This document shows, in pieces, positions 38,187 to 46,811 of a stretch of DNA of 64,000 nucleotides; position 1 is the first letter of the stretch, and every line of letters starts with the position of its first letter. The stretch covers positions 212,191-276,190 of the forward strand of contig NZ_QJRY01000008.1 in assembly GCF_003205195.1 (NCBI RefSeq), in the 5' to 3' direction. A model generated the notes under the pieces. That model worked only from the letters and a program-made list of their open reading frames with translations, did not search any database and had not been told where the DNA came from. The DNA is from Peteryoungia wuzhouensis (GTDB taxonomy: Bacteria > Pseudomonadota > Alphaproteobacteria > Rhizobiales > Rhizobiaceae). Position numbers and translations under genes: made by a program.

Positions 38187-39404
38187 TCAATTGCCGGCGC
38201 CCGGATCGACTTCCGGCGCCGCGTCGAGCGTGGCGGGCGGCGTCTGGGCGCGCTCGGCTTCCATCTTGCGCCAGCGCTTCACGTTCGCGTTGTGCTCTGC
38301 GAGCGTCGCGGCGAAGACATGGCCGCCTGATCCGTCGGCCACGAAATAGAGATCGTCTGTCTTCCACGGATGGGCGACGGCTTCAAGGGCGGCGCGACCG
38401 GGATTGGCGATCGGTCCCGGCGGCAGGCCCTTGATCACATACGTATTGTACGGCGTTTCCTTCTTGATGTCGGACTGGAAGATCGGCCGGTCGGCCGGCT
38501 TTCCATCGCCACCGAAGAGGCCGTAGATGATCGTCGGATCGGACTGCAGGCGCATGCCCTTGGCGAGACGATTGATGAAGACGGAGGCGACATGGGCGCG
38601 CTCGTCGTCCTTGCCGGTTTCCTTCTCGACGATCGAGGCGAGCGTGACGAATTCGTCGCGGGTCTTGACCGGAAGGTCCGGATCGCGGCGTTCCCAGATC
38701 TGGTCGATCAGCTTTTCTTGCGCCGCGGCCATCTGGGTGACGATCTCGGCGCGCTTGGTGCCGCGGGTGAACTTGTAGGTGTCAGGGCGCAGTGAACCCT
38801 CGGGCGGCAGATCGGAGGGCAGATCGCCTTCCAGAACCGTGTCGTCAGCCAAGCGCTGGAACATCTGCTTGACGGTCAGGCCTTCTGGCATCGACACCGA
38901 ATAGAGGATCGACTTGCCGGATTCGAGCAATTCAGTGACGTCCTTCATCGAGGAGCCCGCCTTGATCTCGTATTCGCCGGCTTTTAGCGTCTGGCCTTCG
39001 TCGAGATAGGTGGCGGTGACGTAGCGATAGATCCGGGCATCGGTGACGACGCCGTTGCGCTCGAGATTGTTGGCGATCTCGGCGAGGCCTGCGCCGCTGC
39101 GCACGACGAAATTGGTGTTGGCGGACAGCGGCCCCGGCTTCTGGTAGGCGTCCATCACGTAGTAGAAGCCGGCGACGGCGACCACGCCGACAAAGACCAC
39201 CATGGTCATCAGGAAGTTCAGAAAGATCACCAGCTGACTGCGTGCCTTGCGCGAACGACGCGGCGGCTGCGGCACGCGCTCCGGGCGCAGTGCGTCATTC
39301 GGGGACTTCGGAATGAAAGGTCCCTTGCCGGTGCTCGTGTCGGCATCGCGACCAAAGGGAACACCGTTGTTCTGGCTACCGCCATTCTGGCTGTTGTCGG
39401 TCAC
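38187..39404 (-). CDS. mltG: Endolytic murein transglycosylase MltG
   Basis: 405 residues from the GTG read at 39402-39404 (then TDNSQNGG), chosen for an AAGAAGGA ribosome site 8 bases upstream; an ATG 66 bases earlier (39470) is an alternative. MltG cleaves nascent glycan strands and sets their length. A Ser/Asn/Gln-rich cytoplasmic leader is followed by one membrane segment (SQLVIFLNFLMTMVVFVGVV), a LysM-like part, and the YceG domain with LASIVEKETG (catalytic Glu), HVASVFINRLAKGMRLQSDPT and YNTYVIKGLPPGPIANPG. Upstream of it lies fabF. Confidence 0.93.
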   Translation of the reverse strand: MTDNSQNGGSQNNGVPFGRDADTSTGKGPFIPKSPNDALRPERVPQPPRRSRKARSQLVIFLNFLMTMVVFVGVVAVAGFYYVMDAYQKPGPLSANTNFVVRSGAGLAEIANNLERNGVVTDARIYRYVTATYLDEGQTLKAGEYEIKAGSSMKDVTELLESGKSILYSVSMPEGLTVKQMFQRLADDTVLEGDLPSDLPPEGSLRPDTYKFTRGTKRAEIVTQMAAAQEKLIDQIWERRDPDLPVKTRDEFVTLASIVEKETGKDDERAHVASVFINRLAKGMRLQSDPTIIYGLFGGDGKPADRPIFQSDIKKETPYNTYVIKGLPPGPIANPGRAALEAVAHPWKTDDLYFVADGSGGHVFAATLAEHNANVKRWRKMEAERAQTPPATLDAAPEVDPGAGN

Positions 39405-39599
39405 CGGCAATCCTTCTTTGTTTTCTGTCGCGGCTGTTTCAGCCAGCAATGCGGCAAAAATCCGTGTCATCGCCCGACGCGAAGCGCCGGGCGTGCACCA
39501 TGATTTCTATCCGTAGAACATCACTGCGGGCAAGAGCGCCCACACCGTCATCCACCTGATGCGCACCGGGCCGCAGAGCGCGTCCCGGCACCGCTATCA

Positions 39600-40856
39600 T
39601 CAGGCCTCGTAGCGCTTGAGCACCAGCGAGGCGTTCGTGCCGCCGAAGCCGAAGGAGTTCGACAGGGCAACGTTGATCTCACGCTTCCTCGCCTTGTGGG
39701 GAACGAGGTCGATCTTGGTCTCGACATCGGGATTGTCGAGGTTGAGCGTCGGCGGCGCGATATTGTCGCGGATGGCAAGCGCCGAGAAGATCGCCTCGAC
39801 GGCGCCGGCAGCTCCCAGGAGGTGACCGATCGCCGACTTGGTGGAGGACATCGAGATCTTCTCGGCATGTTCGCCAACCAGGCGCTCGACAGCGCCGAGT
39901 TCGATCGTATCGGCCATGGTCGACGTGCCGTGGGCGTTGATGTAGTCGATATCGGCTGCGGTGAGGCCAGCGCGCTTCAGCGCCATGGTCATGCAGCGGA
40001 AGGCACCGTCGCCATCTTCCGACGGGGCGGTAATGTGGAAAGCGTCGCCCGAGAGACCATAGCCGACCACTTCCGCATAGATCTTGGCGCCGCGTGCCTT
40101 GGCGTGTTCGAGTTCTTCGAGAACCACGATGCCAGCGCCCTCGCCCATGACGAAGCCATCACGATCCTTGTCGTAAGGGCGCGAGGCAGCGGTCGGGTCA
40201 TCGTTGCGGGCCGTCGACAGTGCCCTGCAAGCGGCAAAGCCAGCCAGCGAAATACGGCTGATCGGCGATTCCGTACCACCGGCGACCATGACGTCGGCAT
40301 CGCCCAGCGCCACGAGACGGGCGGCGTCGCCGATCGCATGTGCGCCGGTCGAGCAGGCGGTGACGACGGAGTGGTTGGGGCCACGCAGCTTGTGGCGGAT
40401 CGAAACCTGGCCGGAGGCGAGATTGATCAGGCGGCCGGGGATGAAGAAGGGCGAAAGGCGGCGCGGGCCCTTGTCACGCAGGATATGGCCGGCTTCGACG
40501 ATGCCTTCGAGGCCGCCGATGCCGGAGCCGATCAGAACGCCCGTCTGGCACTGGTCTTCATAGGTTTCCGGCTCCCAGCCGGCATCCTTGAGGGCCATGT
40601 CAGCCGCCGCAATCGCATAGATGATGAAATGATCAACCTTGCGCTGCTCCTTGACCTCCATCCAGTCGTCAGGGTTCCAGGCGCCTTCACCTTCGGTGGG
40701 GATACGGCAGGCGATCTTGGCCGGAAGATCCTCGACCTCGAATTCCGTGACGAGGCGCGCACCGCTCTGGCTGGCCAGGAGGCGCTGCCAGGTCAATTCC
40801 GTTCCACATCCCAGAGGAGATACCATGCCGGTACCGGTGATAACGACACGTCTCAT
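39600..40856 (-). CDS. fabF: 3-oxoacyl-[acyl-carrier-protein] synthase II
   Basis: 418 residues. Condensing enzyme of fatty acid elongation with the Cys-His-His triad: Cys in VVTACSTGAHAIGDA, His in NAHGTSTMADTIE and His in KSAIGHLLGAAGAVE. The N-terminal RRVVITGTGMVSPLG and C-terminal NSFGFGGTNASLVL are complete. Follows acpP in the fab cluster. Confidence 0.96.
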   Translation of the reverse strand: MRRVVITGTGMVSPLGCGTELTWQRLLASQSGARLVTEFEVEDLPAKIACRIPTEGEGAWNPDDWMEVKEQRKVDHFIIYAIAAADMALKDAGWEPETYEDQCQTGVLIGSGIGGLEGIVEAGHILRDKGPRRLSPFFIPGRLINLASGQVSIRHKLRGPNHSVVTACSTGAHAIGDAARLVALGDADVMVAGGTESPISRISLAGFAACRALSTARNDDPTAASRPYDKDRDGFVMGEGAGIVVLEELEHAKARGAKIYAEVVGYGLSGDAFHITAPSEDGDGAFRCMTMALKRAGLTAADIDYINAHGTSTMADTIELGAVERLVGEHAEKISMSSTKSAIGHLLGAAGAVEAIFSALAIRDNIAPPTLNLDNPDVETKIDLVPHKARKREINVALSNSFGFGGTNASLVLKRYEA

Positions 40857-40914
40857 CGTCCCAAGCCCACCCTACGGTTATGACCGAAGTCAGTCTGAAC
40901 AAAGCTCTTGATAC

Positions 40915-40940
40915 AACAAGGCCCGCTTCACGCGGGCCCA
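40915..40940 (-). terminator. Hairpin terminator downstream of acpP
   Basis: GGCCCGC (40920-40926) and GCGGGCC (40932-40938) form a 7-bp GC stem with a 5-base loop; on the minus strand it is followed by TTGTTGT. It sits between acpP and fabF and may let acpP be expressed at a higher level than fabF. Confidence 0.6.
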
Positions 40941-40989
40941 AGCGGATAGTCCGGGCTGTAACACCCGCCTTCCGCAGTCTCGTGATCGA

Positions 40990-41226
40990 TCAGGCCTGAG
41001 CCTTCTCGATGAACTTGACGGCGTCGCCGACCGTCAGGATCGAGTCAGCAGCGTCGTCAGGAATTTCAACGCCGAATTCTTCTTCGAAGGCCATGACGAG
41101 TTCGACCGTGTCGAGCGAGTCAGCGCCCAGATCGTCGATGAAGCTGGCGCCTTCGACAACCTTTTCAGCGTCAACGCCGAGATGATCAATTACAATTTTC
41201 TTCACGCGTTCTGCGATATCGCTCAT
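40990..41226 (-). CDS. acpP: Acyl carrier protein
   Basis: 78 residues from the ATG read at 41224-41226 ([18 protein letters not shown]). Acidic four-helix protein whose Ser37 in [11 protein letters not shown] carries the phosphopantetheine arm. An in-frame upstream extension lacks similarity. Located between fabG and fabF, as in most proteobacteria. Confidence 0.98.
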   Translation of the reverse strand: MSDIAERVKKIVIDHLGVDAEKVVEGASFIDDLGADSLDTVELVMAFEEEFGVEIPDDAADSILTVGDAVKFIEKAQA

Positions 41227-41504
41227 GTCGGTTTCCTCGACCTTCTTAATATCAGAGGGAGCCGTAGTGGCCACCCTGCCCTGTCTTCAACTGGTGAAGC
41301 GCGCATGGCGTCACCAGCAAACCCGTTCGGCCCTGACCCAGAGCGGTTTATGCAAATAAAAGCATAAACTTCGGCTCATGAGACGGAGCGACTGCTCACA
41401 GTCATGGCCCGCTTAACATGGTTTCAGCGCGCCGCAAAGCCAGAAATTCGCCCCCTCACCTTGGTCAACAGCCTTTGGCGGAAAGGGCGAACCGGGCTTC
41501 CTGC
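41227..41504. other. Intergenic region upstream of acpP
   Basis: 278 bases between the fabG stop and the acpP start. Its length suggests acpP has its own promoter in addition to read-through from fabDG. No further gene or repeat seen. Confidence 0.4.
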
Positions 41505-42242
41505 TCAGATCATCGCCATGCCGCCGTTGACGTGCAATGTCTGGCCGGTCATGTAGGCCGCTTCCGAAGATGCCAGGTAAAGCACTGCGGAGGCGACTTC
41601 CGCGCCAGTGCCCATGCGCTTCATCGGAATGGCGCCCATGATGGCGTCTTTCTGCTTGTCGTTCAACTTGCCGGTCATCGCGCTTTCGATAAAGCCTGGC
41701 GCCACGCAGTTGACCGTCACGTTGCGGGTGGCGATTTCCTGGGCGAGCGACTTCGAAAAGCCGATCATGCCGGCCTTGGAGGCGCAGTAATTGGCCTGGC
41801 CCGGATTGCCGGTGACGCCGACGATTGAGGTGATGTTGATGATGCGGCCGTAACGACGGCGCATCATCGGATGGGTCAGTTCGCGCGTCAGGCGGAAGAC
41901 GGCCGTCAGGTTGACTTCGAGTACGCTGTCCCAATCGGCATCGGACATGCGCACGAACAGGCCGTCCTTGGTGATGCCGGCATTGTTGACCAGGATGTCG
42001 ACGCCTTCGAGTTCGGCTTCAGCCTTTTCGCCAAGCGCCTTCACCTCGTCGCGATCCGACAGGTTGGCCGGGAAGATCTTGACCCGGTCGCCGAGTTCGG
42101 CAGCCAGCGCTTCCAGCTTTTCGACGCGGGTGCCGTGCAGGCCGACGGTCGCGCCTTGAGCATGCAGCATGCGGGCGATTTCTTCGCCGATGCCACCGGT
42201 TGCGCCGGTGACGAGGGCCTTGCGGCCGGTCAGGTCAAACAT
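41505..42242 (-). CDS. fabG: 3-oxoacyl-[acyl-carrier-protein] reductase
   Basis: 245 residues. NADPH-dependent SDR that reduces 3-oxoacyl-ACP. Motifs: TGATGGIGEEIAR, NNAGITKDGLFVRM, Ser in NITSIVGVTGNPGQANYCASKAG with Tyr and Lys of YxxxK, and the C-terminal SEAAYMTGQTLHVNGGMAMI. Thirty-two bases downstream of fabD. Confidence 0.96.
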   Translation of the reverse strand: MFDLTGRKALVTGATGGIGEEIARMLHAQGATVGLHGTRVEKLEALAAELGDRVKIFPANLSDRDEVKALGEKAEAELEGVDILVNNAGITKDGLFVRMSDADWDSVLEVNLTAVFRLTRELTHPMMRRRYGRIINITSIVGVTGNPGQANYCASKAGMIGFSKSLAQEIATRNVTVNCVAPGFIESAMTGKLNDKQKDAIMGAIPMKRMGTGAEVASAVLYLASSEAAYMTGQTLHVNGGMAMI

Positions 42243-42274
42243 GATCGCGTTCCTTGTTGATCGTTTAGGGTCGG

Positions 42275-43219
42275 TCAGCCGTTGAGCGCGGCAAGCGCCG
42301 CATCGATGTCGGCCGGGCCGTTGACGGCAATGCCGTTGATGTTCTTGTCGATACGGCGAGCGAGACCCGTGAGGACTTTGCCGGCGCCGATTTCATAAAG
42401 CGTGGTGACGCCATTGGCGCCGAACCATTCCACCGTCTCGCGCCAGCGAACCTGGCCGGTCACCTGCTGCACGAGCAGATCGGCGATCTCCGTGGCGGAT
42501 GTCACCGGAGCGGCGAGCACGTTGGCGATGAGCGGGACAGAGGGATCGCGCTTTTCGACGGTCGACAGCGCTTCGCGCATGGCGTCGGCAGCAGGAGCCA
42601 TCAATGCGGAATGGAAGGGTGCGGAGACCGGCAGCATGATGGCGCGCTTGGCGCCCTTTTCGGTGGCGAGCGCTGCGGCCTTCTCCACGGCGGCCTTGCC
42701 GCCGGAGATGACCAGCTGTCCGCCGCCATTGTCATTGGCGATCTGGCAGGGACCTTCAGCGGCTGCGGCCTCGCAGATCGCCTGCACGTCGCCATGCTCC
42801 AGGCCGATGATCGCGGCCATGGCACCGGCACCGACAGGCACTGCGGCCTGCATGGCATTGCCGCGAATGCGCAGAAGGCGCGCGGTGTCGGCAATGGAGA
42901 AGGTGCCGGCAGCGGCGAGCGCCGAATATTCGCCGAGCGAATGGCCGGCGACGAAGGCGACCTTCGACTTCAGATCCAGGCCCTTGGCTTCGAGAACACG
43001 GATGACAGCCATGGAAACGGCCATCAGGGCCGGCTGGGCATTGGCGGTGAGCGTCAGCGTTTCCTCGGGGCCATTCCACATGATGTCGGACAGTTTCTGG
43101 CCGAGCGCATCATCGACTTCCTGGAAGACGGCGCGGGCTTCCGCGAAATTGTCGGCAAGGTCCTTGCCCATGCCGACGGCCTGACTGCCCTGGCCGGGGA
43201 AGGTGAATGCGACTGTCAT
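42275..43219 (-). CDS. fabD: Malonyl-CoA-ACP transacylase
   Basis: 314 residues. Moves malonyl from CoA to ACP. The opening FTFPGQGSQAVGMGKDL, the active Ser in VAGHSLGEYSALAAAG and the His-bearing LPVSAPFHSALMAPA are intact. First gene of the fab run on the minus strand; a 208-base gap to the divergent aldo/keto reductase should hold its promoter. Confidence 0.96.
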   Translation of the reverse strand: MTVAFTFPGQGSQAVGMGKDLADNFAEARAVFQEVDDALGQKLSDIMWNGPEETLTLTANAQPALMAVSMAVIRVLEAKGLDLKSKVAFVAGHSLGEYSALAAAGTFSIADTARLLRIRGNAMQAAVPVGAGAMAAIIGLEHGDVQAICEAAAAEGPCQIANDNGGGQLVISGGKAAVEKAAALATEKGAKRAIMLPVSAPFHSALMAPAADAMREALSTVEKRDPSVPLIANVLAAPVTSATEIADLLVQQVTGQVRWRETVEWFGANGVTTLYEIGAGKVLTGLARRIDKNINGIAVNGPADIDAALAALNG

Positions 43220-43427
43220 GGGCGTTTCTCCCTTGGGTTTTTACCCTCCAATTCACAATACGCTCATGCGAGTCAAGCCTTTCAGGCCCCTGAGCCCTGC
43301 CGGCAGCCCGGCAAGTCACAGACTGTTCGACCGCTTCGCCATCTTGCAGTGCGGCAATTTCCCCTTATTTTGTTCCAGCATCTCCCCCAGCCCGTCCCGG
43401 GCCATTTCCTATTTGAGGCATTCCCCC

Positions 43428-44471
43428 ATGAAGATGAACCGGCTCGGCCGAACCGATATCCATGTTTCCGAGATCTGCCTGGGCACCATGACCTGGGGCT
43501 CGCAGAATTCGGAAGCCGAAGCCTTTCAACAGATGGACTATGCGCTGGAGCGTGGCGTCAATTTCTTCGACACGGCCGAACTCTATCCGACGACGCCGCT
43601 GTCGAAGGAAACCTACGGCAATACCGAGGAGATCATCGGCAACTGGCTGAAGTCTACGGGCAAGCGTGACGAGGTGGTGCTCGCCACCAAGGTTGCCGGC
43701 CCCGGCCGCCCCTATATCCGCGAAGGCGGCCCGATCACCGGCGCGTCATTGCGCGAAGCGCTTGATGCCAGCCTGTCGCGACTGAAGACCGACTATGTCG
43801 ATCTCTACCAGATCCACTGGCCGAACCGCGGGCATTTCCACTTCCGTGGCGCCTGGAGCTACAATCCTTACAAGCAGGACCGCGCCCAGGCGCAGCACGA
43901 CATCGCCGAAATCCTTGAGGCGATCAGCGACTGCGTCAAGGCCGGCAAGATCCGGGCGATCGGACTGTCGAACGAGACGACCTGGGGCACGCAGACTTTT
44001 CTGACGCTGGCCGAGCAGAAGGGCCTCCCGCGCGTCGCTTCAATCCAGAACGAGTACAATCTGCTCTACCGGCATTATGATCTGGATCTCGCGGAATTGT
44101 CGCATCACGAGGATGTCGGGCTGCTCGCTTATTCGCCGCTCGCCGGCGGCATTCTGTCGGGCAAATATCTCGGCGGCCAGAAGCCGGCAGGCTCACGCGG
44201 TTCGATCAATGGCGATATCGGCGGCCGGCTCGTGCCGCAGCAGGAAGCGCCGACGCGGGCTTATGTGGAACTCGCGAAGAAACATGGCATCGATCCCTCG
44301 ACGCTTGCCGTCGCCTTCTGCCTGACGCGTCCGTTCATGGCATCCGCCATTATCGGCGCAACCACCATGGAACAGTTGAAGGTGAATATCGATGCGGCGG
44401 ATGTGACTATGTCGGAGGAGATCCTCAAGGAGATCGCCAAGATCCACCGCGAGTACCCGATGCCGATCTGA
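43428..44471 (+). CDS. Aldo/keto reductase, Tas-like
   Basis: 347 residues from the ATG at 43428. NADPH-dependent TIM-barrel reductase. Seen: LGRTDIHVSEICLGTMTWGSQNSEAEA, FFDTAELYP with the catalytic Asp and Tyr, DLYQIHWPNRG, IGLSNETTWG and ASIQNEYNLLYR. The length, the long insert YPTTPLSKETYGNTEE and the NRGHFHFRG loop match the Tas group of E. coli. The substrate is unknown. Convergent with the RTX-like gene. Confidence 0.92.
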   Translation: MKMNRLGRTDIHVSEICLGTMTWGSQNSEAEAFQQMDYALERGVNFFDTAELYPTTPLSKETYGNTEEIIGNWLKSTGKRDEVVLATKVAGPGRPYIREGGPITGASLREALDASLSRLKTDYVDLYQIHWPNRGHFHFRGAWSYNPYKQDRAQAQHDIAEILEAISDCVKAGKIRAIGLSNETTWGTQTFLTLAEQKGLPRVASIQNEYNLLYRHYDLDLAELSHHEDVGLLAYSPLAGGILSGKYLGGQKPAGSRGSINGDIGGRLVPQQEAPTRAYVELAKKHGIDPSTLAVAFCLTRPFMASAIIGATTMEQLKVNIDAADVTMSEEILKEIAKIHREYPMPI

Positions 44472-44492
44472 GATCGTCTTCCGCTCAATCCG

Positions 44493-44526
44493 AAAGAGCC
44501 GGCGCAACACGGTGCCGGCCTTTCAC
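44493..44526. terminator. Imperfect hairpin between convergent aldo/keto reductase and RTX-like genes
   Basis: AAAGAGCCGGC pairs with GCCGGCCTTT around a loop of about 10 bases, with one bulged base. A-rich and T-rich flanks make a weak bidirectional terminator plausible. Confidence 0.55.
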
Positions 44527-44532
44527 GCCGTA

Positions 44533-45441
44533 TCAGCCGATCGTCAGCACGGTACGGCCGTGATCGAAGGAAAAGCCATAGGTCAGGCCCTGACCGGACA
44601 TGGCGGGCCCGTCGAGCGTCACCGTGATGCGATCCGCCGTCCCGGCGAATGTCGCGGTCACCGTGTTTCCATCCACGCTGATGCTCACGTCCTTCTCATC
44701 ATATCCGCTGAAGCGCAGGACCAAGCTGCCATTCGTGTTGATCGTGTCCTGACCGTCTCCACGGGCGAAGCCGTATTCGGCAATGGCATTGTCGGCCTTC
44801 ATATCCGTGCGCTTGATGCTAACCGTGTCATTGCCGGTGCCGCCGGAGGCGAAGATGCGGGTGCCTTCCAGCGTCATGGTATCGTCGCCGGCACCACCGT
44901 CGATGCCGATCAGGGCCTCGCCGGCCACTGTCAGCGTGTCGTTACCGTCACCGCCCGTCACGTCCACCACCAGATCGCCGGAGAGCTTCAGGGTATCATC
45001 GCCCTCGCCTGTATCGATCTCGCCGATATAGCGGGCACTGGCGAACAGGCTGTCCTTGCCGACGCCCGTGGATACGGAGACCAGCGCTGAGGCTTTTGCA
45101 GTCACCGTGTCGTCGCCACCGCCCGAGTCGATGTTGTAGACGGCCTTGGCGTCGAAGGTGAGCTTGTCATCGCCCACCGTTCCCTGCCCGCCCGTGATAT
45201 AACCGAGCGTTTCGTCGACCGAGGCTTCCTCTCCCGATGGTGCATCGCGCAAGGCGAGAATCTCGGCGATGCGGGCGAGCGCCTTCTGTCCCGCCGACTC
45301 ACTGAAGGGAATGTCGTCGTCCTTTCGGGACCATGTGGGTGCTGCATCAGACCGCGCTTGGGCAGTGGAGGTCGCAGAAAAGAGCTGCGTCGCGTAAACG
45401 AGCGCGTTCGGATTGCGATAGAAACTGTTGATGACCGTCAT
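44533..45441 (-). CDS. RTX-repeat (haemolysin-type calcium-binding-like) protein
   Basis: 302 residues from the ATG read at 45439-45441 (MTVINSFYRNPNALV). Residues 107-206 contain six glycine/aspartate units (GGGDDTV, GVGKDSL, GEGDDTL, GGDGNDTL, GGAGDDTM, GGTGNDTV) spaced 18-19 residues apart, a double-turn version of the nonapeptide calcium roll. The C-terminal part (VLRFSGYDEKDVSISVDGNTV, ending VLTIG) resembles the tail domain of type I-secreted RTX proteins. No N-terminal signal peptide and no adjacent type I exporter. The protein is probably exported; function unknown. Confidence 0.8.
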   Translation of the reverse strand: MTVINSFYRNPNALVYATQLFSATSTAQARSDAAPTWSRKDDDIPFSESAGQKALARIAEILALRDAPSGEEASVDETLGYITGGQGTVGDDKLTFDAKAVYNIDSGGGDDTVTAKASALVSVSTGVGKDSLFASARYIGEIDTGEGDDTLKLSGDLVVDVTGGDGNDTLTVAGEALIGIDGGAGDDTMTLEGTRIFASGGTGNDTVSIKRTDMKADNAIAEYGFARGDGQDTINTNGSLVLRFSGYDEKDVSISVDGNTVTATFAGTADRITVTLDGPAMSGQGLTYGFSFDHGRTVLTIG

Positions 45442-45894
45442 CAGGTCTCGCCCCCAAAGCCGCGTATGCGGCTGAATTCCACACGAAGCTAACATTCGCC
45501 CATTGAGAAAAGCTTACAGGAGCCGTTTCGGCACGGGAAACAGGTCTGTCGAACGCGGTAAGCATCCGGTAAAGAAGACGGCGGGCATTCTCGGTGCTGT
45601 GCCATTCGAGGTTCAAGGAGCGGAAAATCCGGCCCTGCCCTTGCTTTTCGCCTGAATACGCGTATAAGCGCGCCGTTCACAACACCCGGTCCTCTGGCTG
45701 GTGGCTGAACGGAGGGCTGGCAGGCTGATAAGGCTTGCAGCAGGAACCACAAGGGTTTCCGGTCTCCCGTGTCTCCGCTCTCGACCGTCTCGAACACAAC
45801 GCTTTTCTTGCCGCGGCACATGCCGCACAGGAGCAGTCTGTGAGGCTTAGCGCCGGATCCGGGTGACGACAACCGCAAGAAAGGCAAAGCTGTC
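45442..45894. other. Long intergenic region carrying the rpsF leader
   Basis: 453 bases between divergent genes with no supported protein gene. The part from about 45675 to 45894 would be the transcribed leader of the rpsF-rpsR-DUF2232-rplI operon. Such leaders often fold into a binding site for an S6:S18 complex, but I cannot identify that motif with confidence. Confidence 0.4.
45641..45668 (+). promoter_or_regulatory. Candidate promoter of the rpsF operon
   Basis: TTGCTT (45641-45646) and TATAAG (45663-45668) are separated by 16 bases, close to the sigma-70 consensus in alphaproteobacteria. Transcription from here would give a leader of about 220 bases before rpsF. No experimental support. 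Confidence 0.35.
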
Positions 45895-46356
45895 ATGGCT
45901 CTTTACGAACATGTATTCCTTGCCCGGCAGGATATGTCCGCCCAGCAGGTTGATGCCCTCGTCGAACAGTACAAGGGTGTCATCGAAGCTAACGGTGGCA
46001 AGGTCGGGCGCGTAGAAAACTGGGGCCTCAAGTCCCTGACCTACCGCATCAAGAAGAACCGCAAGGCGCACTACGCCCTGATGGACATCGAAGCTCCGGG
46101 TGCAGCGATCCACGAAATGGAACGCCAGATGCGCATCAACGAAGACGTTCTTCGTTACATGACCATCGCCGTGGAAGCCCACGAAGAAGGCCCGTCTGCC
46201 ATGATGCAGAAGCGCGACCGTGACGACCGTCCGCGTCGTGACGGCGATGACCGTGGCCCGCGCCGCGAAGGTGGCTTCGGCGACCGTGGTCCGCGTCCGG
46301 ACCGTGGCCCGCGTGAAGGCGGCTTCGAGCGTCGTCCGCGCGAAGACCGCGCGTAA
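45895..46356 (+). CDS. rpsF: 30S ribosomal protein S6
   Basis: 153 residues. The first 100 residues are the S6 fold ([68 protein letters not shown]). The last 50 residues are a charged, low-complexity tail of Arg, Gly, Asp and Pro (repeats of [24 protein letters not shown]), likely disordered. S6 pairs with S18, encoded 23 bases downstream. Confidence 0.97.
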   Translation: MALYEHVFLARQDMSAQQVDALVEQYKGVIEANGGKVGRVENWGLKSLTYRIKKNRKAHYALMDIEAPGAAIHEMERQMRINEDVLRYMTIAVEAHEEGPSAMMQKRDRDDRPRRDGDDRGPRREGGFGDRGPRPDRGPREGGFERRPREDRA

Positions 46357-46379
46357 TCTGTAGAACAGGAGAAATTACA

Positions 46380-46628
46380 ATGGCTGATGCATCCTCTTCT
46401 CAGGCACGTCGTCCCTTCCATCGTCGTCGCAAGACCTGCCCCTTCTCGGGCGCCAATGCTCCGAAGATCGACTACAAGGACGTCCGTCTCCTGCAGCGCT
46501 ACATTTCCGAGCGCGGCAAGATCGTTCCGTCCCGTATCACCGCAGTTTCCCAGAAGAAGCAGCGCGAACTGGCCCAGGCCATCAAGCGCGCCCGTTTCCT
46601 CGGCCTGCTGCCTTACGTCGTAGCGTAA
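46380..46628 (+). CDS. rpsR: 30S ribosomal protein S18
   Basis: 82 residues with [39 protein letters not shown] and the conserved [25 protein letters not shown]. Binds the S6 partner and 16S rRNA in the platform. Complete, preceded by an AGGAGA site. Confidence 0.98.
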   Translation: MADASSSQARRPFHRRRKTCPFSGANAPKIDYKDVRLLQRYISERGKIVPSRITAVSQKKQRELAQAIKRARFLGLLPYVVA

Positions 46629-46637
46629 TCTGATCCG

Positions 46638-46675
46638 ACGGCCCGCTGATTAAGAGTCAGCGGGCCGTTATCCCT
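46638..46675 (+). terminator. 12-bp hairpin downstream of rpsR
   Basis: ACGGCCCGCTGA (46638-46649) and TCAGCGGGCCGT (46657-46668) pair perfectly around a 7-base loop, followed only by TATCCCT. A partial terminator inside the operon would raise S6 and S18 output relative to the downstream genes. Confidence 0.6.
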
Positions 46676-46811
46676 TCCGCGTTGGGCGCGGATCGGAACC
46701 ACTGCCAGATGGCGCGCTTCCGCGACGTCAGGCAAAAACCCATGTTGGGGACTTTCCTGCCGGATGGCATGAAGACCTTCCCCTAACTGCTCAACCAGCA
46801 GGACAGCGACG

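Noticed and set aside
39555-39604. CCTGATG/CATCAGG pair around the fabF stop
   Set aside because: The loop is 36 bases and the stem 7 bp, with no T-run; not a credible terminator.
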